A stretch of DNA of 34,809 bases from an uncultured Collinsella sp. (GCA_900540095.1 UQEO01000010.1:1-34809), one strand, 5' to 3'; counted from the first letter of the stretch, positions 24,509 through 33,045 are shown. Notes: a model not told the origin generated them from the letters alone. Translations and numbers: made by a program.

Positions 24509-27250
24509 ATGGACAAGACCGCACAGGACAGCTTGGCAAAGAAGCCCGTCGACATGAGGGACAGGATTCTCGAGCATCTCGAGGCCCTCACCTCTGCCGT
24601 CTCGCTCGACGACCTTGCCCGTCTGTCCACCTCCGACATCGCCGAGACGCTCATCATCTCCAGGAGTCTGGCGAGCCAGTACCTCAACGACCTTGTTCGC
24701 GCCGGCCTTGTGGTTAAGGTGGCGGGCAGGCCTGTCCGTTATTTTCATCGCCGCGCGTTCCAGAAGCGTTTTCAGGTAAAGCTCTCTGCAAGCGAGTACG
24801 CCTCGCTCGCCGACCTCATCCAGGCGACGGGAATCGCCGATCACCGTGACTTCGCGCGTGCTGTGGGCTTTGACCTGAGCCTCAGCTCCGTTGTCGAGCA
24901 GTGCAAGGCTGCGGTTCAGTACCCTCCGTTCGGCCTGCCCATCCTCTTGAGCGGCGGCGTGGGTGTCGGCAAGTCTTTCCTTTCTCGTCTTGTGTACGAG
25001 TACGGCAAGAACCAGGGCTTGCTGTCCCGCGACTCCTCCTATGTGCGCATCGACTGCGCCGGGGTCCCGGACGCCGCCTCGTTCAACGGGCTTCTTGACG
25101 AGTCGATCGCGAAATCGCGCGGGGGTGTGGTTTTTGTCAACGGCATCGAGGCACTCTCTCCCTCTGCGATGGAGCACTGCCTTGCGACGGCCCTCGGGCT
25201 CGATGCCCCCCAGGATGCGCCGCGCGCTCGCCTCGTTCTTTCGACGACGCTTTCCGCCGATGACTTGAAGGTTTCCTCGGCCTACAGCAAAATGCCCATC
25301 TGTGCCCGCGTCCCCTCACTCAAGGAGCGGACCCCCGAGGAGCGCGAGGATCTCATCTTGAGCTTCCTGCGCAGCGAGGGGTGCCGAATCGGTTCTGATG
25401 TGAAGATTAGCCGCGGCGCATACCGTTGCTTCGTGAACGCGGACTTTTCCGATAACATCGCCGGCTTGCGCGCCTGCGTGACGAACTGCTGCGCCAAAGC
25501 GTTCCTCAATCGCGAGGGCGACTACGTCGTCGTTCGCCCGTATCTTCTTCCCAGCGGGCTCCTCTCCTCCGCGCAGATCGATCAACAGCCCGATGATGGC
25601 GTTCTGATCGACGCGTCCCTGGATGCCGCCGAGAGCACAGGGCCGGTCGAGCAGGCGCTCGATGCCCTGTGCTCTCTCGATGAGCGATTCTGCGCCGGGG
25701 AGCTCTCTGTCTCCGAGCTCGTCTCGCAAGCTGTCTCCGCTGTGCGCGGCGTTGAGGATCACTTGATCTTCGGCCGCGGCGTTACCTCCTCGAGGTCGCG
25801 CGCCTTCGAGCGCATCGTGGGCGCGGTCCTTGCCGACGCAGGCTCTTCTTATGGCATCGAGCTTTCGAGGAAGGTCGCTTTTCTACTGGCCCAGGAGATT
25901 TGCCTGCAGTTGTGGCCGGGCATCGGCCTGGCTAAGCGAAAGTCTGCCTGTGCGGAGCAAATCTCCCATCTCCTCGGTGCCGTGACCTCCGAATTACCGT
26001 TTGCCTCGAGCGTCTCCGATCAGGTCGCCGCAGACGTGGAAGGGGCGCTGGGAATCTCGCTCGATCACTTCACGAAGACGCTTCTGACGCTGTGCGTCGC
26101 ATCGGAGTCTCGCGACGCGAAGGCCCTTCGAACGCTCTGCGTCATCTTGTCCCACGGCTACTCAACGGCGACGAGCATCGCCGACGCGGCGAACCGTATG
26201 CTCGGCATGCATGTGTACGAGGCGGTCGACATGCCCTACGACCAGCAGCTGAAGGACATCGTCGGTCCGCTCCAGCGCCTCGTCGACCGCCATTCCTACT
26301 GCACCGGGGTCGTGTTCCTCGTCGACATGGGCTCCTTGGAGGAGGCCTATAAGGCCCTCGAGAACGTTACCGACTCCACTATCGGCGTGGTGAACAACGT
26401 CTCTACCGGTCTTGCGCTCGAGATCGGGGTCGGGTTGCTCGGCGGCAAGTCCATCGCCGAGGTTCTTGGCGATGCGACCGCCGCGTGCGTGACGCACTGC
26501 AAGGTGATCGAGCGCGTCAACCGTGAGGACGCCATCGTCTTCTGCTCCGAGTCCGGGGTCGACGCCGCGGAGAGGATACGCCAGCTCGTCTCGCAGAGCC
26601 TCCCGCGCACCATAGGCGCGCGCCTGCTCACGAGGCCCTTCAAGCAGCTCGTCGCGAACGGGTCGAACGACGCCGTTTTCTCCGAGCACCGCGTCTGCGC
26701 CGTCATCGGCACGGGAGACCCCGGGGTCGCCTCCGTCCCCTTCGTCGCCCTCGAGGACATCATGTCGACGGCGTCCGCCTCTAAGGTTGATGCCGTGTTC
26801 GGCAGGTGGCTTGACGCTTCCGAGCTCTCTTCTTTCCACGAGAAGCTGCTCTCGAACATGACGCTGCAGAACGTCATCCGCTCCATCACCATCCTCGACC
26901 CGGAGCGGCTATTCCATGAGATCGAGAGCGCCGTGCACGAGCTTCAGCGCAGGACAGGCGAGAAGATCGGCAGCAACGCCATCATTGGGCTCTACGTCCA
27001 CCTCTGCTGTCTCGTCGAGCGCCTTGTTACCAGAAACCCCATTGAGACCTACGTTGGCCAGGACCGCTTCGAGGAGGAACGCGCCGATTTCATCGAGTCC
27101 TTCAGGCAGAGCTTCTCGAGCATCTCGACGCGCTATCGCGTAGAGGTTCCCGTAAGCGAGATCGCATATGTCTTCGACTACATAAGCGTGAGCGCCGCCC
27201 CGGCGCGAGAGGAGCGCCTCGGCTCCTCGGACCTCCTGCTCGACGAGTGA
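24509..27250 (+). CDS. LevR-like PRD regulator with a degenerate AAA+ domain
   Basis: 913 residues with the LevR/DagR layout: winged helix (about 15-82, ending AGRPVRYFHR), AAA+ domain (about 135-340), PRD1 (about 390-500), EIIA-Man-like domain (about 540-660) and PRD2 (about 790-895). The Walker A motif is good (GGVGVGKS, 149-156). The sigma-54 contact loop GAFTGA is absent: only about 24 residues separate IDCAG (181-185) from the Walker B strand, roughly 20 fewer than in LevR. Walker B reads FVNGIE (209-214) where LevR has FLDEIH, so both acids are lost. Phosphorylatable histidines remain: H549 in LSHGYSTATS (EIIA) and H831 in YVHLCCLVERL (PRD2). PTS phosphorylation therefore probably still sets activity, but activation of a sigma-54 polymerase does not look possible. 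It likely controls the PTS operon that starts 123 bases downstream. Confidence 0.88.
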   Translation: MDKTAQDSLAKKPVDMRDRILEHLEALTSAVSLDDLARLSTSDIAETLIISRSLASQYLNDLVRAGLVVKVAGRPVRYFHRRAFQKRFQVKLSASEYASLADLIQATGIADHRDFARAVGFDLSLSSVVEQCKAAVQYPPFGLPILLSGGVGVGKSFLSRLVYEYGKNQGLLSRDSSYVRIDCAGVPDAASFNGLLDESIAKSRGGVVFVNGIEALSPSAMEHCLATALGLDAPQDAPRARLVLSTTLSADDLKVSSAYSKMPICARVPSLKERTPEEREDLILSFLRSEGCRIGSDVKISRGAYRCFVNADFSDNIAGLRACVTNCCAKAFLNREGDYVVVRPYLLPSGLLSSAQIDQQPDDGVLIDASLDAAESTGPVEQALDALCSLDERFCAGELSVSELVSQAVSAVRGVEDHLIFGRGVTSSRSRAFERIVGAVLADAGSSYGIELSRKVAFLLAQEICLQLWPGIGLAKRKSACAEQISHLLGAVTSELPFASSVSDQVAADVEGALGISLDHFTKTLLTLCVASESRDAKALRTLCVILSHGYSTATSIADAANRMLGMHVYEAVDMPYDQQLKDIVGPLQRLVDRHSYCTGVVFLVDMGSLEEAYKALENVTDSTIGVVNNVSTGLALEIGVGLLGGKSIAEVLGDATAACVTHCKVIERVNREDAIVFCSESGVDAAERIRQLVSQSLPRTIGARLLTRPFKQLVANGSNDAVFSEHRVCAVIGTGDPGVASVPFVALEDIMSTASASKVDAVFGRWLDASELSSFHEKLLSNMTLQNVIRSITILDPERLFHEIESAVHELQRRTGEKIGSNAIIGLYVHLCCLVERLVTRNPIETYVGQDRFEEERADFIESFRQSFSSISTRYRVEVPVSEIAYVFDYISVSAAPAREERLGSSDLLLDE

Positions 27251-27373
27251 CCTTCCCCGCGCCGCCGCAAGCTGACCGCGCGTCCTCAATAATCCGATAA
27301 CCCCTTGCCCGGCGCGAATCCGGATAGCGCCGAGGCAGTACCGAACGTAAAACTTCATTTGATAGGAGCAAAC

Positions 27374-27847
27374 ATGAGTGTTGTTATGGCACGAATCGAC
27401 AATCGCCTGCTTCACGGCATCATCGTGACGCAGTGGGCCCCGGTGTCGGGCGCGACCCGAGTCATGGTCATCGACGACAAGGTCGCCGGCGACGAGGTCC
27501 TGAAGTCCACCATGAGGATGGCGCGCCCCGCGGGCATGGCCGTCTCGATCATCTCCGAGCAGACCGCGCTCAAGAACTTCGCGGCGGGCAAGTACGACCG
27601 CGAGAAGGTCTTTGTCATCGCCAAGGAGCCCGAGACGATCCTTCACCTGGTCGAGTCGGGCATCGAGCTCCCGTCGCTGATCGTCGGCGGCTCTCTTGTC
27701 AAGGAGGGCGGCGTCCAGCTCACCCAGCGCGCCTATGCCTCCGCCGAGAACGTCCAGAGCTACAAGGCGCTCATCGCCCGCGGCGTCAAGGTGACGGCAC
27801 AGTTCGTGCCCGCCGACAAGCCCGTCTCCGTCGCCGACCTCATCTAA
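27374..27847 (+). CDS. PTS mannose-family transporter subunit IIB
   Basis: 157-residue cytoplasmic IIB protein of the mannose/fructose/sorbose PTS family. It accepts phosphate from IIA on H14 in ARIDNRLLHGIIVTQW, the family active-site block, and passes it to the incoming sugar at IIC-IID. Other family segments: RVMVIDDKVAGDE, MARPAGM and IVGGSLVKEGGVQLTQRAY. The start at 27374 follows AGGAGC. First gene of the island operon; no clear -35/-10 and no -24/-12 (sigma-54) element is visible in the 123 bases upstream. Free-standing IIB, separate from IIA, as in LevE. Confidence 0.94.
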   Translation: MSVVMARIDNRLLHGIIVTQWAPVSGATRVMVIDDKVAGDEVLKSTMRMARPAGMAVSIISEQTALKNFAAGKYDREKVFVIAKEPETILHLVESGIELPSLIVGGSLVKEGGVQLTQRAYASAENVQSYKALIARGVKVTAQFVPADKPVSVADLI

Positions 27848-27856
27848 GGAGGGATC

Positions 27857-28642
27857 ATGGTCAACTTCACTATCCTGCAGGTCGTCCTTTTGACCCTGCT
27901 GGCCTTCATCAAGCACGTGGACTACTACGGCATCCCGATGATCTTCGTCAACTATGCCGTCTTCTGGGGCCTTATCACCGGCGTCGTCATGGGCGACTGG
28001 CAGACCGGCCTCGTCATCGGCGGCACCATCCAGCTCATGCAGCTCGGCGTCGCGGGCTTCGGTGGCTCGTCGATTCCCGACTACGGCACGATGGCCATCA
28101 TCGCCACCGCCTACGGCGTGACCCTGGGCTCCGACACGGGCCTCGCCATCGGCCTGCCGGTCGGCATGCTCGGCATCCAGCTCGACGTCATCGTCAAGAT
28201 CCTCAACGGCTTCGTCGTCGAGAAGTCCCAGAAGTTCTGCGACGAGGGCAAGTTCAAGCAGATGAACGCCATCCTGTGGGTCTGCCCCGTGCTCTTCGGC
28301 CTGTGCGCCGCCCTGCCCGTCTTTGTCTCCGTGACCCTCGGCCAGCCCGCCGTCAACTGGCTCCTCGAGGTTATGCCCCAGTGGTTCCTCTCCGGCCTCA
28401 CCCTCGCCGGCAAGATGCTCCCGGCCGTCGGCATCGCGATGCTGTTGCGTTACATGCCCACCGGCAAGTACTTCCAGTACCTGCTCGCCGGCTTCTTCCT
28501 CTCGGCCTTCCTGAACGTGCCTATCATCGGCGCCGCCATCGTCGGCGTTGCCCTCGCGATCGCGTTCTACCAGCGTGCCGAGAGGGACACCGAGCTCGCC
28601 GCCCACGCTTCCGCAGACGCCTTCATCGGAGAGGATGAGTAA
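27857..28642 (+). CDS. PTS mannose-family transporter subunit IIC
   Basis: 261-residue polytopic membrane protein forming the sugar channel with IID. Multiple hydrophobic segments; family block MGDWQTGLVIGGTIQLMQLG followed by GSSIPDYGTMAIIATAYGV. The acidic C-terminal tail (ADAFIGEDE) is cytoplasmic. The start at 27857 lies 9 bases after the IIB stop with AAGGAGG. Sugar specificity cannot be read directly, but the neighbouring GH172 and fructokinase-type genes point to a fructose-containing sugar. Confidence 0.94.
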   Translation: MVNFTILQVVLLTLLAFIKHVDYYGIPMIFVNYAVFWGLITGVVMGDWQTGLVIGGTIQLMQLGVAGFGGSSIPDYGTMAIIATAYGVTLGSDTGLAIGLPVGMLGIQLDVIVKILNGFVVEKSQKFCDEGKFKQMNAILWVCPVLFGLCAALPVFVSVTLGQPAVNWLLEVMPQWFLSGLTLAGKMLPAVGIAMLLRYMPTGKYFQYLLAGFFLSAFLNVPIIGAAIVGVALAIAFYQRAERDTELAAHASADAFIGEDE

Positions 28643-28644
28643 CC

Positions 28645-29478
28645 ATGGAAAACGAGAACATCACCGCCGTCGCCGAGGGCAAGCCCTCCGGCTACAAGGT
28701 CACCAAGAAGGACCTGCGCAACGCGAACTGGCGCTGGCTCATGAGCGTGTGCACCTTCAACTACCAGACCCAGCAGGGCGCCTCAGTCGCCTACGCCCTC
28801 TCGCCGGTCCTGAGGAAGATCTACACGAACGACGAGGACTATAAGCAAGCGCTCAACAACCACTTCCGCTACTACAACACCCAGCCTTGGCTCGCCGCCA
28901 TCATCCTTGGCGCCTGCGTGGCCATGGAGGAACGCGACGGCCTAGCGGCGGCGGACGCCGTCCAAGACCTGAAGATCGGCACCATGGGACCGCTCGCCGG
29001 CGTCGGCGACTCCCTGCTCATGACCATGATCCCGACCATCATGGGCTCCATCGCCGCCTACATGGCCATCGAGGGCAACCCCGTGGGAGCCGGCATCTGG
29101 TTCGCGCTCATCCTGGCCATCTTCTGGGTCCGCATGCACGCCCTCGAGTTCGGCTACAAGCAGGGCGTGAAGCTCGTCACCGACTTCAGCGAGAAGCTTC
29201 CCAACCTCACTGCCGCCGCCTCCGTGCTCGGCCTCACCGTGGTCGGCTGCCTCATCGCCTCGGTCATCGGCGTCACCTGCCCGATTAGCTTCAGCTTCGG
29301 CGACGTCTCGATGGAGATTCAGCCGCTGCTCGACAAGATCCTGCCTGCCATGATCCCCGCCGCCATCACGGGAAGCGCGTATTACCTTCTTACCAAGAAG
29401 AACGCGAGCATGACGGTCCTCATCCTCGTGGTGATCGTCCTCGCGATGGTCGCCTCCGCCGCCGGCATCCTCGCTTAG
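28645..29478 (+). CDS. PTS mannose-family transporter subunit IID
   Basis: 277-residue membrane subunit unique to the mannose PTS family. Family blocks: FNYQTQQGASVAYALSPVL, NNHFRYYNTQPWLAAIILG, CVAMEERDG and KIGTMGPLAGVGDSLLMTM, followed by C-terminal membrane spans. It starts 2 bases after the IIC stop, so translation is coupled. The N-terminal 20 residues are polar and cytoplasmic. Confidence 0.94.
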   Translation: MENENITAVAEGKPSGYKVTKKDLRNANWRWLMSVCTFNYQTQQGASVAYALSPVLRKIYTNDEDYKQALNNHFRYYNTQPWLAAIILGACVAMEERDGLAAADAVQDLKIGTMGPLAGVGDSLLMTMIPTIMGSIAAYMAIEGNPVGAGIWFALILAIFWVRMHALEFGYKQGVKLVTDFSEKLPNLTAAASVLGLTVVGCLIASVIGVTCPISFSFGDVSMEIQPLLDKILPAMIPAAITGSAYYLLTKKNASMTVLILVVIVLAMVASAAGILA

Positions 29479-29504
29479 CTTCGACCCAAGAGATTGGTGA
29501 ATCA

Positions 29505-29903
29505 ATGAGAAAGATAGTTGTGGCGAGCCATTCCCTTCTCGCCCAGGGCTTCAAGGACACCCTCGAGTTCCTTACGGGTAAGAGCGACGCCGTCAACGCC
29601 GTGTGCGCCTACGTGAACGACAACGGCGAGGGGCTCGACGCGGCGGTCGAGGCGGCTCTTTCGGGCACTGACGAGGTCGTCGTCCTCACCGACGCGCTCG
29701 GCGGCAGCGTGAACCAGCGCTTCTCCCGCTTCGCCTCCGACCGGATCCACGTGATCGCGGGTGTCAACCTCCCGCTCGCCATGACGGTCGCGCTCGCGCG
29801 CCCCGACGAGAAACTCGACTTCGACGCCCTCGTCGACGAGGCGCGCCAGCAGATCGTCTACGTGAACGGTGCCAGTTCCGCCGAGTGCGAAGACGACGAA
29901 TAG
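29505..29903 (+). CDS. PTS mannose-family subunit IIA
   Basis: 132-residue EIIA-Man type protein that takes phosphate from HPr. The active histidine is H9 in VVASHSLLAQGF; the usual HG pair is HS here, a modest variation. VVVLTDALGGSVNQRF matches the family D-L-GGSP-N region. Position after IIB-IIC-IID and as a protein separate from IIB is typical of several gut-type gene orders but differs from LevDEFG, where IIA comes first. IIA is also the natural phospho-donor that signals sugar availability to the LevR-like regulator. Confidence 0.9.
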   Translation: MRKIVVASHSLLAQGFKDTLEFLTGKSDAVNAVCAYVNDNGEGLDAAVEAALSGTDEVVVLTDALGGSVNQRFSRFASDRIHVIAGVNLPLAMTVALARPDEKLDFDALVDEARQQIVYVNGASSAECEDDE

Positions 29904-29915
29904 AGGAGGTCGACG

Positions 29916-31040
29916 ATGAGAGAGTTCCTTAAGGACGTGTGGATGCACGGCGGTGAGGAAAGCCGCGCCATCACCCCCGAGAACATCACGGGCGAGAAGG
30001 GCCGTGCCGCCATGTCGGCCAGCCACCTCGGCGTCGGCCGCAAGGGCTCGTGCTGCGTGCCCCTTGAGTCCGGCGAGACCATCACGCTCGCGGACATCGA
30101 GGGCCCCGGCATCATCCGCCACATCTGGATGACCGTCCCCGACAAGACCGCCGCCGGCAGCTTCGTCATGCGCGACCTCGTGCTGCGCTTCTACTGGGAC
30201 GACGAGGAGACCCCCTCGGTCGAGTGCCCTGTCGGCGACTTCTTCTGCAACGGCTTCGGTGAGCGCGCCATCGTCAACTCGATGCCCATCTGCGTGAACC
30301 CGACGGGCGGCATGAACTGCTACTTCGAGATGCCTTTCAGGAAGCACGCCAAGGTCACGCTTACGAGCGAGCACCCCGGGTTCATTAAGTACATCTTCTA
30401 CACGTTCAACTACGCGCTCACCGACGTGCCGGACGACGCCATGTACTTCCACGCCCGTTTTAACCGCGAGCGCAGCACCCGCAGGGGCGTCGACTACACC
30501 GTGCTCGACGGCGTGCGCGGTAAGGGCTACTACGTCGGCACCTACATGGCCCTGTGCGCCCTGGAGCGCTATTGGTGGGGCGAGGGCGAGATGAAGTTCT
30601 TCCTCGACGGCGACGAGGAGTTCCCCACGGTCACCTCGACGGGAGCCGAGGACTACTTCGGCGGTGCCTGGGCCTTCCTCGACAGGCCGCCCCACGCGCT
30701 GCCCGAGGCGCAGTGCTTCAACACGCTGTTCGCCGGCTACCCGTACCGCTCGACGCGCGACGCCACGCGCGATCGCTTCAGCGCGGGCAAGCCGAACCCG
30801 AACCCGATGCTCGCGACCAACGACGACGCGCTGCCCAGGCACGGCCTCTACAGGTGGCACCTTCCCGACCCGATCTCGTTCAAGGAGGACCTGCGCGTGA
30901 CGTTCCAGGACCTCGGCAACGACGACATCAAGCTCTACGAGCGCGAGGACGACATCTCCACCGTCGCCTACTGGTACCAAAGCGAGCCGCACGCCGTGCT
31001 CGCCCCGTTTGCCGCAAGGCAGGACCGCGTGCCCAGGTAG
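29916..31040 (+). CDS. DUF2961 / GH172-type glycoside hydrolase, cytoplasmic
   Basis: 374 residues of the DUF2961 family, classed as glycoside hydrolase family 172, whose studied members act on alpha-D-fructofuranosides (including difructose dianhydride I) or on D-arabinofuranosides. Features: IEGPGIIRHIWMT near 61-73, PVGDFFCNG, and the conserved block WGEGEMKFFLDGDEEFP and then TSTGAEDYFGGAW (about 221-252), which holds two glutamates about 20 apart (E225 and E245) as candidate catalytic residues by comparison with the family. No signal peptide or membrane segment, so it should act on sugar already imported by the linked PTS. Good AGGAGG site 8 bases before the ATG. GH172 enzymes form beta-jelly-roll multimers; nothing here suggests truncation. 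Confidence 0.88.
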   Translation: MREFLKDVWMHGGEESRAITPENITGEKGRAAMSASHLGVGRKGSCCVPLESGETITLADIEGPGIIRHIWMTVPDKTAAGSFVMRDLVLRFYWDDEETPSVECPVGDFFCNGFGERAIVNSMPICVNPTGGMNCYFEMPFRKHAKVTLTSEHPGFIKYIFYTFNYALTDVPDDAMYFHARFNRERSTRRGVDYTVLDGVRGKGYYVGTYMALCALERYWWGEGEMKFFLDGDEEFPTVTSTGAEDYFGGAWAFLDRPPHALPEAQCFNTLFAGYPYRSTRDATRDRFSAGKPNPNPMLATNDDALPRHGLYRWHLPDPISFKEDLRVTFQDLGNDDIKLYEREDDISTVAYWYQSEPHAVLAPFAARQDRVPR

Positions 31041-31067
31041 GGTCGCCTCGAAACAAGCCAACGTTAT

Positions 31068-31102
31068 GGGCGCCCGCGGTTGACCATGACTGCGGGCGTC
31101 CC
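31068..31102 (+). promoter_or_regulatory. Intercistronic hairpin between GH172 and kinase genes
   Basis: GGG-CGCCCGC pairs with GCGGGCG-TCCC around a 14-base loop in the 79-base gap. Followed by CTTTGT and then the kinase ribosome site. It may partly terminate transcription or protect the upstream message. Confidence 0.5.
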
Positions 31103-31119
31103 TTTGTAAGGAGGATCAC

Positions 31120-32004
31120 ATGAGCGAAAAGCAAATGAGGCTCGGCGCCCTCGAGGCCGGCGGGACCAAGATGGTCTGTGCCGTGGTGTCCGGCGACGGC
31201 GAGGTCCTCGACCGTATGGAGACCCCGACGCTTATGCCCGCCGAGACCGTCCCACAAATGGTCGAGTGGTTCACCGCCCGTGATGTGAACGCGTTGGGCA
31301 TCGGCGCCTTCGGCCCGACCTGCGTCGACCCCAACGATGAGCGCTACGGTTCCATCCTTCAGACGCCCAAGCTCGCGTGGCGAGGCTATGGTCTTCGCGC
31401 CGCGTTCGCCGACGCCCTCGGGATTCCGGTGGCCTACGACACGGACGTGAACGTTGCCTGCCTCGGCGAAGTAGTCTTCGGCTGCTGCAAGGGGCTCGAG
31501 GACGCCGTCTACGTGACCATCGGCACCGGCGTGGGCGCGGGCGTCATGTGCGCGGGCAGGCTCCTTCACGGCATGCTGCACCCCGAGGCCGGCCACATGC
31601 TGGTAAGGACCCGTCCCACCGAGGAGGGACGCTGCGTCTGCCCGAGCCACGCGAGCTGTCTCGAGGGCCTCGCCTCCGGCCCCGCCATCGCCGCGCGCTG
31701 GGGAAAGCCCGCGGCCGAGCTCGCGGACAACGCTGAGGTGTGGGCGCTCGAGGGGGATTATCTGGGGCAGATGTGCGCGAACCTCGTGCTCATGTACTCG
31801 CCTCGCCGTATCGTCCTCGGCGGCGGCGTGATGCACCAGGAGCAGCTCTACGGCATCGTCCGCAAGAAGACCCTCGAATATCTGGGTGGCTACATCCAGA
31901 CCGCCGAGCTTAAGGACATAGAGAGCTACATCTGCGCCCCGGGCTGCGGCGGCGACCAAGGAATCCTTGGCGCGGCCGAGCTGGCAAGAAGGGCGCTCGC
32001 GTAA
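31120..32004 (+). CDS. ROK-family sugar kinase, fructokinase type
   Basis: 294 residues of the ROK family, subgroup of bacterial fructokinases (YdhR/ScrK-like). ATP-binding LEAGGTKMVCAV at residues 11-22, GIGAFGPTCVDP, the catalytic-Asp region AYDTDVNVACLGE and VTIGTGVGAGVM. The ROK zinc site is C174, H177 and C180 in CVCPSHASCLEG plus the histidine of PEAGHML; this compact CxxHxxC form is typical of fructokinases. It most likely phosphorylates fructose released by the adjacent GH172 enzyme. The start at 31120 follows AAGGAGG. Last gene of the operon before a strong terminator. Confidence 0.88.
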   Translation: MSEKQMRLGALEAGGTKMVCAVVSGDGEVLDRMETPTLMPAETVPQMVEWFTARDVNALGIGAFGPTCVDPNDERYGSILQTPKLAWRGYGLRAAFADALGIPVAYDTDVNVACLGEVVFGCCKGLEDAVYVTIGTGVGAGVMCAGRLLHGMLHPEAGHMLVRTRPTEEGRCVCPSHASCLEGLASGPAIAARWGKPAAELADNAEVWALEGDYLGQMCANLVLMYSPRRIVLGGGVMHQEQLYGIVRKKTLEYLGGYIQTAELKDIESYICAPGCGGDQGILGAAELARRALA

Positions 32005-32036
32005 CTTGCGCTCTCTCCGCCATACAACGCGTTAAG

Positions 32037-32095
32037 AAAAGACGAGCGCTTCTTGCCAATTGGGCGGCAAGAAGTGCTCGTCTTTTGCATTTTTG
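32037..32095. terminator. Strong bidirectional terminator
   Basis: 21-base arms beginning AAAAGACGAGCGCTTCTTGCC and their near-perfect complement, 8-base loop, with TTTT-GCATTTTT on the plus side and the complementary A-run giving a T-run on the minus strand. It ends the sugar operon and the convergent methyltransferase operon. Confidence 0.92.
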
Positions 32096-32099
32096 CCTC

Positions 32100-32930
32100 T
32101 CAAAATGTTATTTTCACGATTTGCATTTTCATCCCGTTGTCACCGACCCTTGCGAGAAACCGGAAAAAGCCGCTGACAGAAGGGTCTCTCAAATCGTTGT
32201 AGCCCAGCATATAGCCGCGACTTGTGACCTGCAGACGGCTGTTCCACGTGCCGATTTCCTTGGCGGCATCCGAAACCGCAAAATATGCCCCCACATCCTT
32301 GATTTTTGCAGTCTTAAGCCATGTTTTTGCGATCATCTTTACTGCCGTCCGATTGGCAGCATCAAAGACCAGCACACCGCATGGGAAAGCGTCCGCCATC
32401 CCCCGCACCAGTTCCCGGACCTGCTGGGTCAGAAAGTAATAGAACACCCCGGAGGCAAAGAGCACCGCCCCGCCGGAGGCATCGATTTTGCCAAACCATG
32501 TGGTGTCTTTCAGGTCGCAGGGGATATTTTGTTCCCGATCCCCGGCGGGCAGTAGCTGCTGCCGCAAGGTAATCACATCCGGGAAGTCCAGATTGTAGAT
32601 CTTGCATCTACCGTTGTCGCAGGTTCTGCCGGTGTTGTCCAACCCGCAGCCCAGATTGACCACCGCCGCATTGGGATGGCCTTTCAGGTAATCCCGTACC
32701 TCGAAAGCAAGGTCACTCTGCCGCATGGCCACCTCCAGCGCACCAAAGCGCTGCATCAGGCTGCGGGAGTTTTTCTCTGCCTCTGAAAAGTCGTAGTCGA
32801 TCTGGTCGAGCAGGCGAACCGCTGTTTCATCCCTGTAAAGGTTCGGGTACAGCTCCGTACACAGCTTTCGGGAATACAGCGGGAGGATCAGCGTCTCTTG
32901 CACGGTGTTTTTCTCAATTTTACATTTCAT
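32100..32930 (-). CDS. SAM-dependent methyltransferase (leucine carboxyl/PPM-type)
   Basis: 276 residues. The SAM-binding block AAVVNLGCGLDNTGRTCDNG followed by YNLDFPDVITLRQQ places it in the PF04072-type family (leucine carboxyl methyltransferase and polyketide O-methyltransferase-like). Substrate unknown. Base composition and codon use are visibly less GC-rich than the flanking genes. Last gene of a four-part operon: its ATG overlaps the stop of the tiny upstream reading frame (ATGA). It probably methylates a small-molecule acid or hydroxyl group, but the context gives no biosynthetic partner. Confidence 0.85.
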   Translation of the reverse strand: MKCKIEKNTVQETLILPLYSRKLCTELYPNLYRDETAVRLLDQIDYDFSEAEKNSRSLMQRFGALEVAMRQSDLAFEVRDYLKGHPNAAVVNLGCGLDNTGRTCDNGRCKIYNLDFPDVITLRQQLLPAGDREQNIPCDLKDTTWFGKIDASGGAVLFASGVFYYFLTQQVRELVRGMADAFPCGVLVFDAANRTAVKMIAKTWLKTAKIKDVGAYFAVSDAAKEIGTWNSRLQVTSRGYMLGYNDLRDPSVSGFFRFLARVGDNGMKMQIVKITF

Positions 32931-33007
32931 AGGTTTCTTCCCCAGTGAATAAAAACTGTCATAAGTGCCGCCAGCACAGCCGCTATGACCGTCATGCCTA
33001 TCGCCAT
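32927..33007 (-). CDS. Tiny membrane peptide within the methyltransferase operon
   Basis: Starting at ATG 33007 the peptide is MAIGMTVIAAVLAALMTVFI followed by HWGRNL, a single hydrophobic span of 26 residues. The open frame extends upstream (STGIFASILH) toward the stop of the preceding methyltransferase, so a non-ATG start giving about 38 residues is possible. The stop overlaps the next ATG (ATGA), which supports real translation and coupling. A role in tethering an enzyme to the membrane is speculation. Confidence 0.45.
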   Translation of the reverse strand: MAIGMTVIAAVLAALMTVFIHWGRNL

Positions 33008-33045
33008 GTGCAGGATGGATGCAAAAATGCCCGTGCTTGATACCC

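Noticed and set aside
27251..27373. Sigma-54 (-24/-12) promoter upstream of the PTS operon
   Set aside because: No GG-N10-GC element with adequate flanking match was found, consistent with the degenerate AAA+ domain of the regulator.
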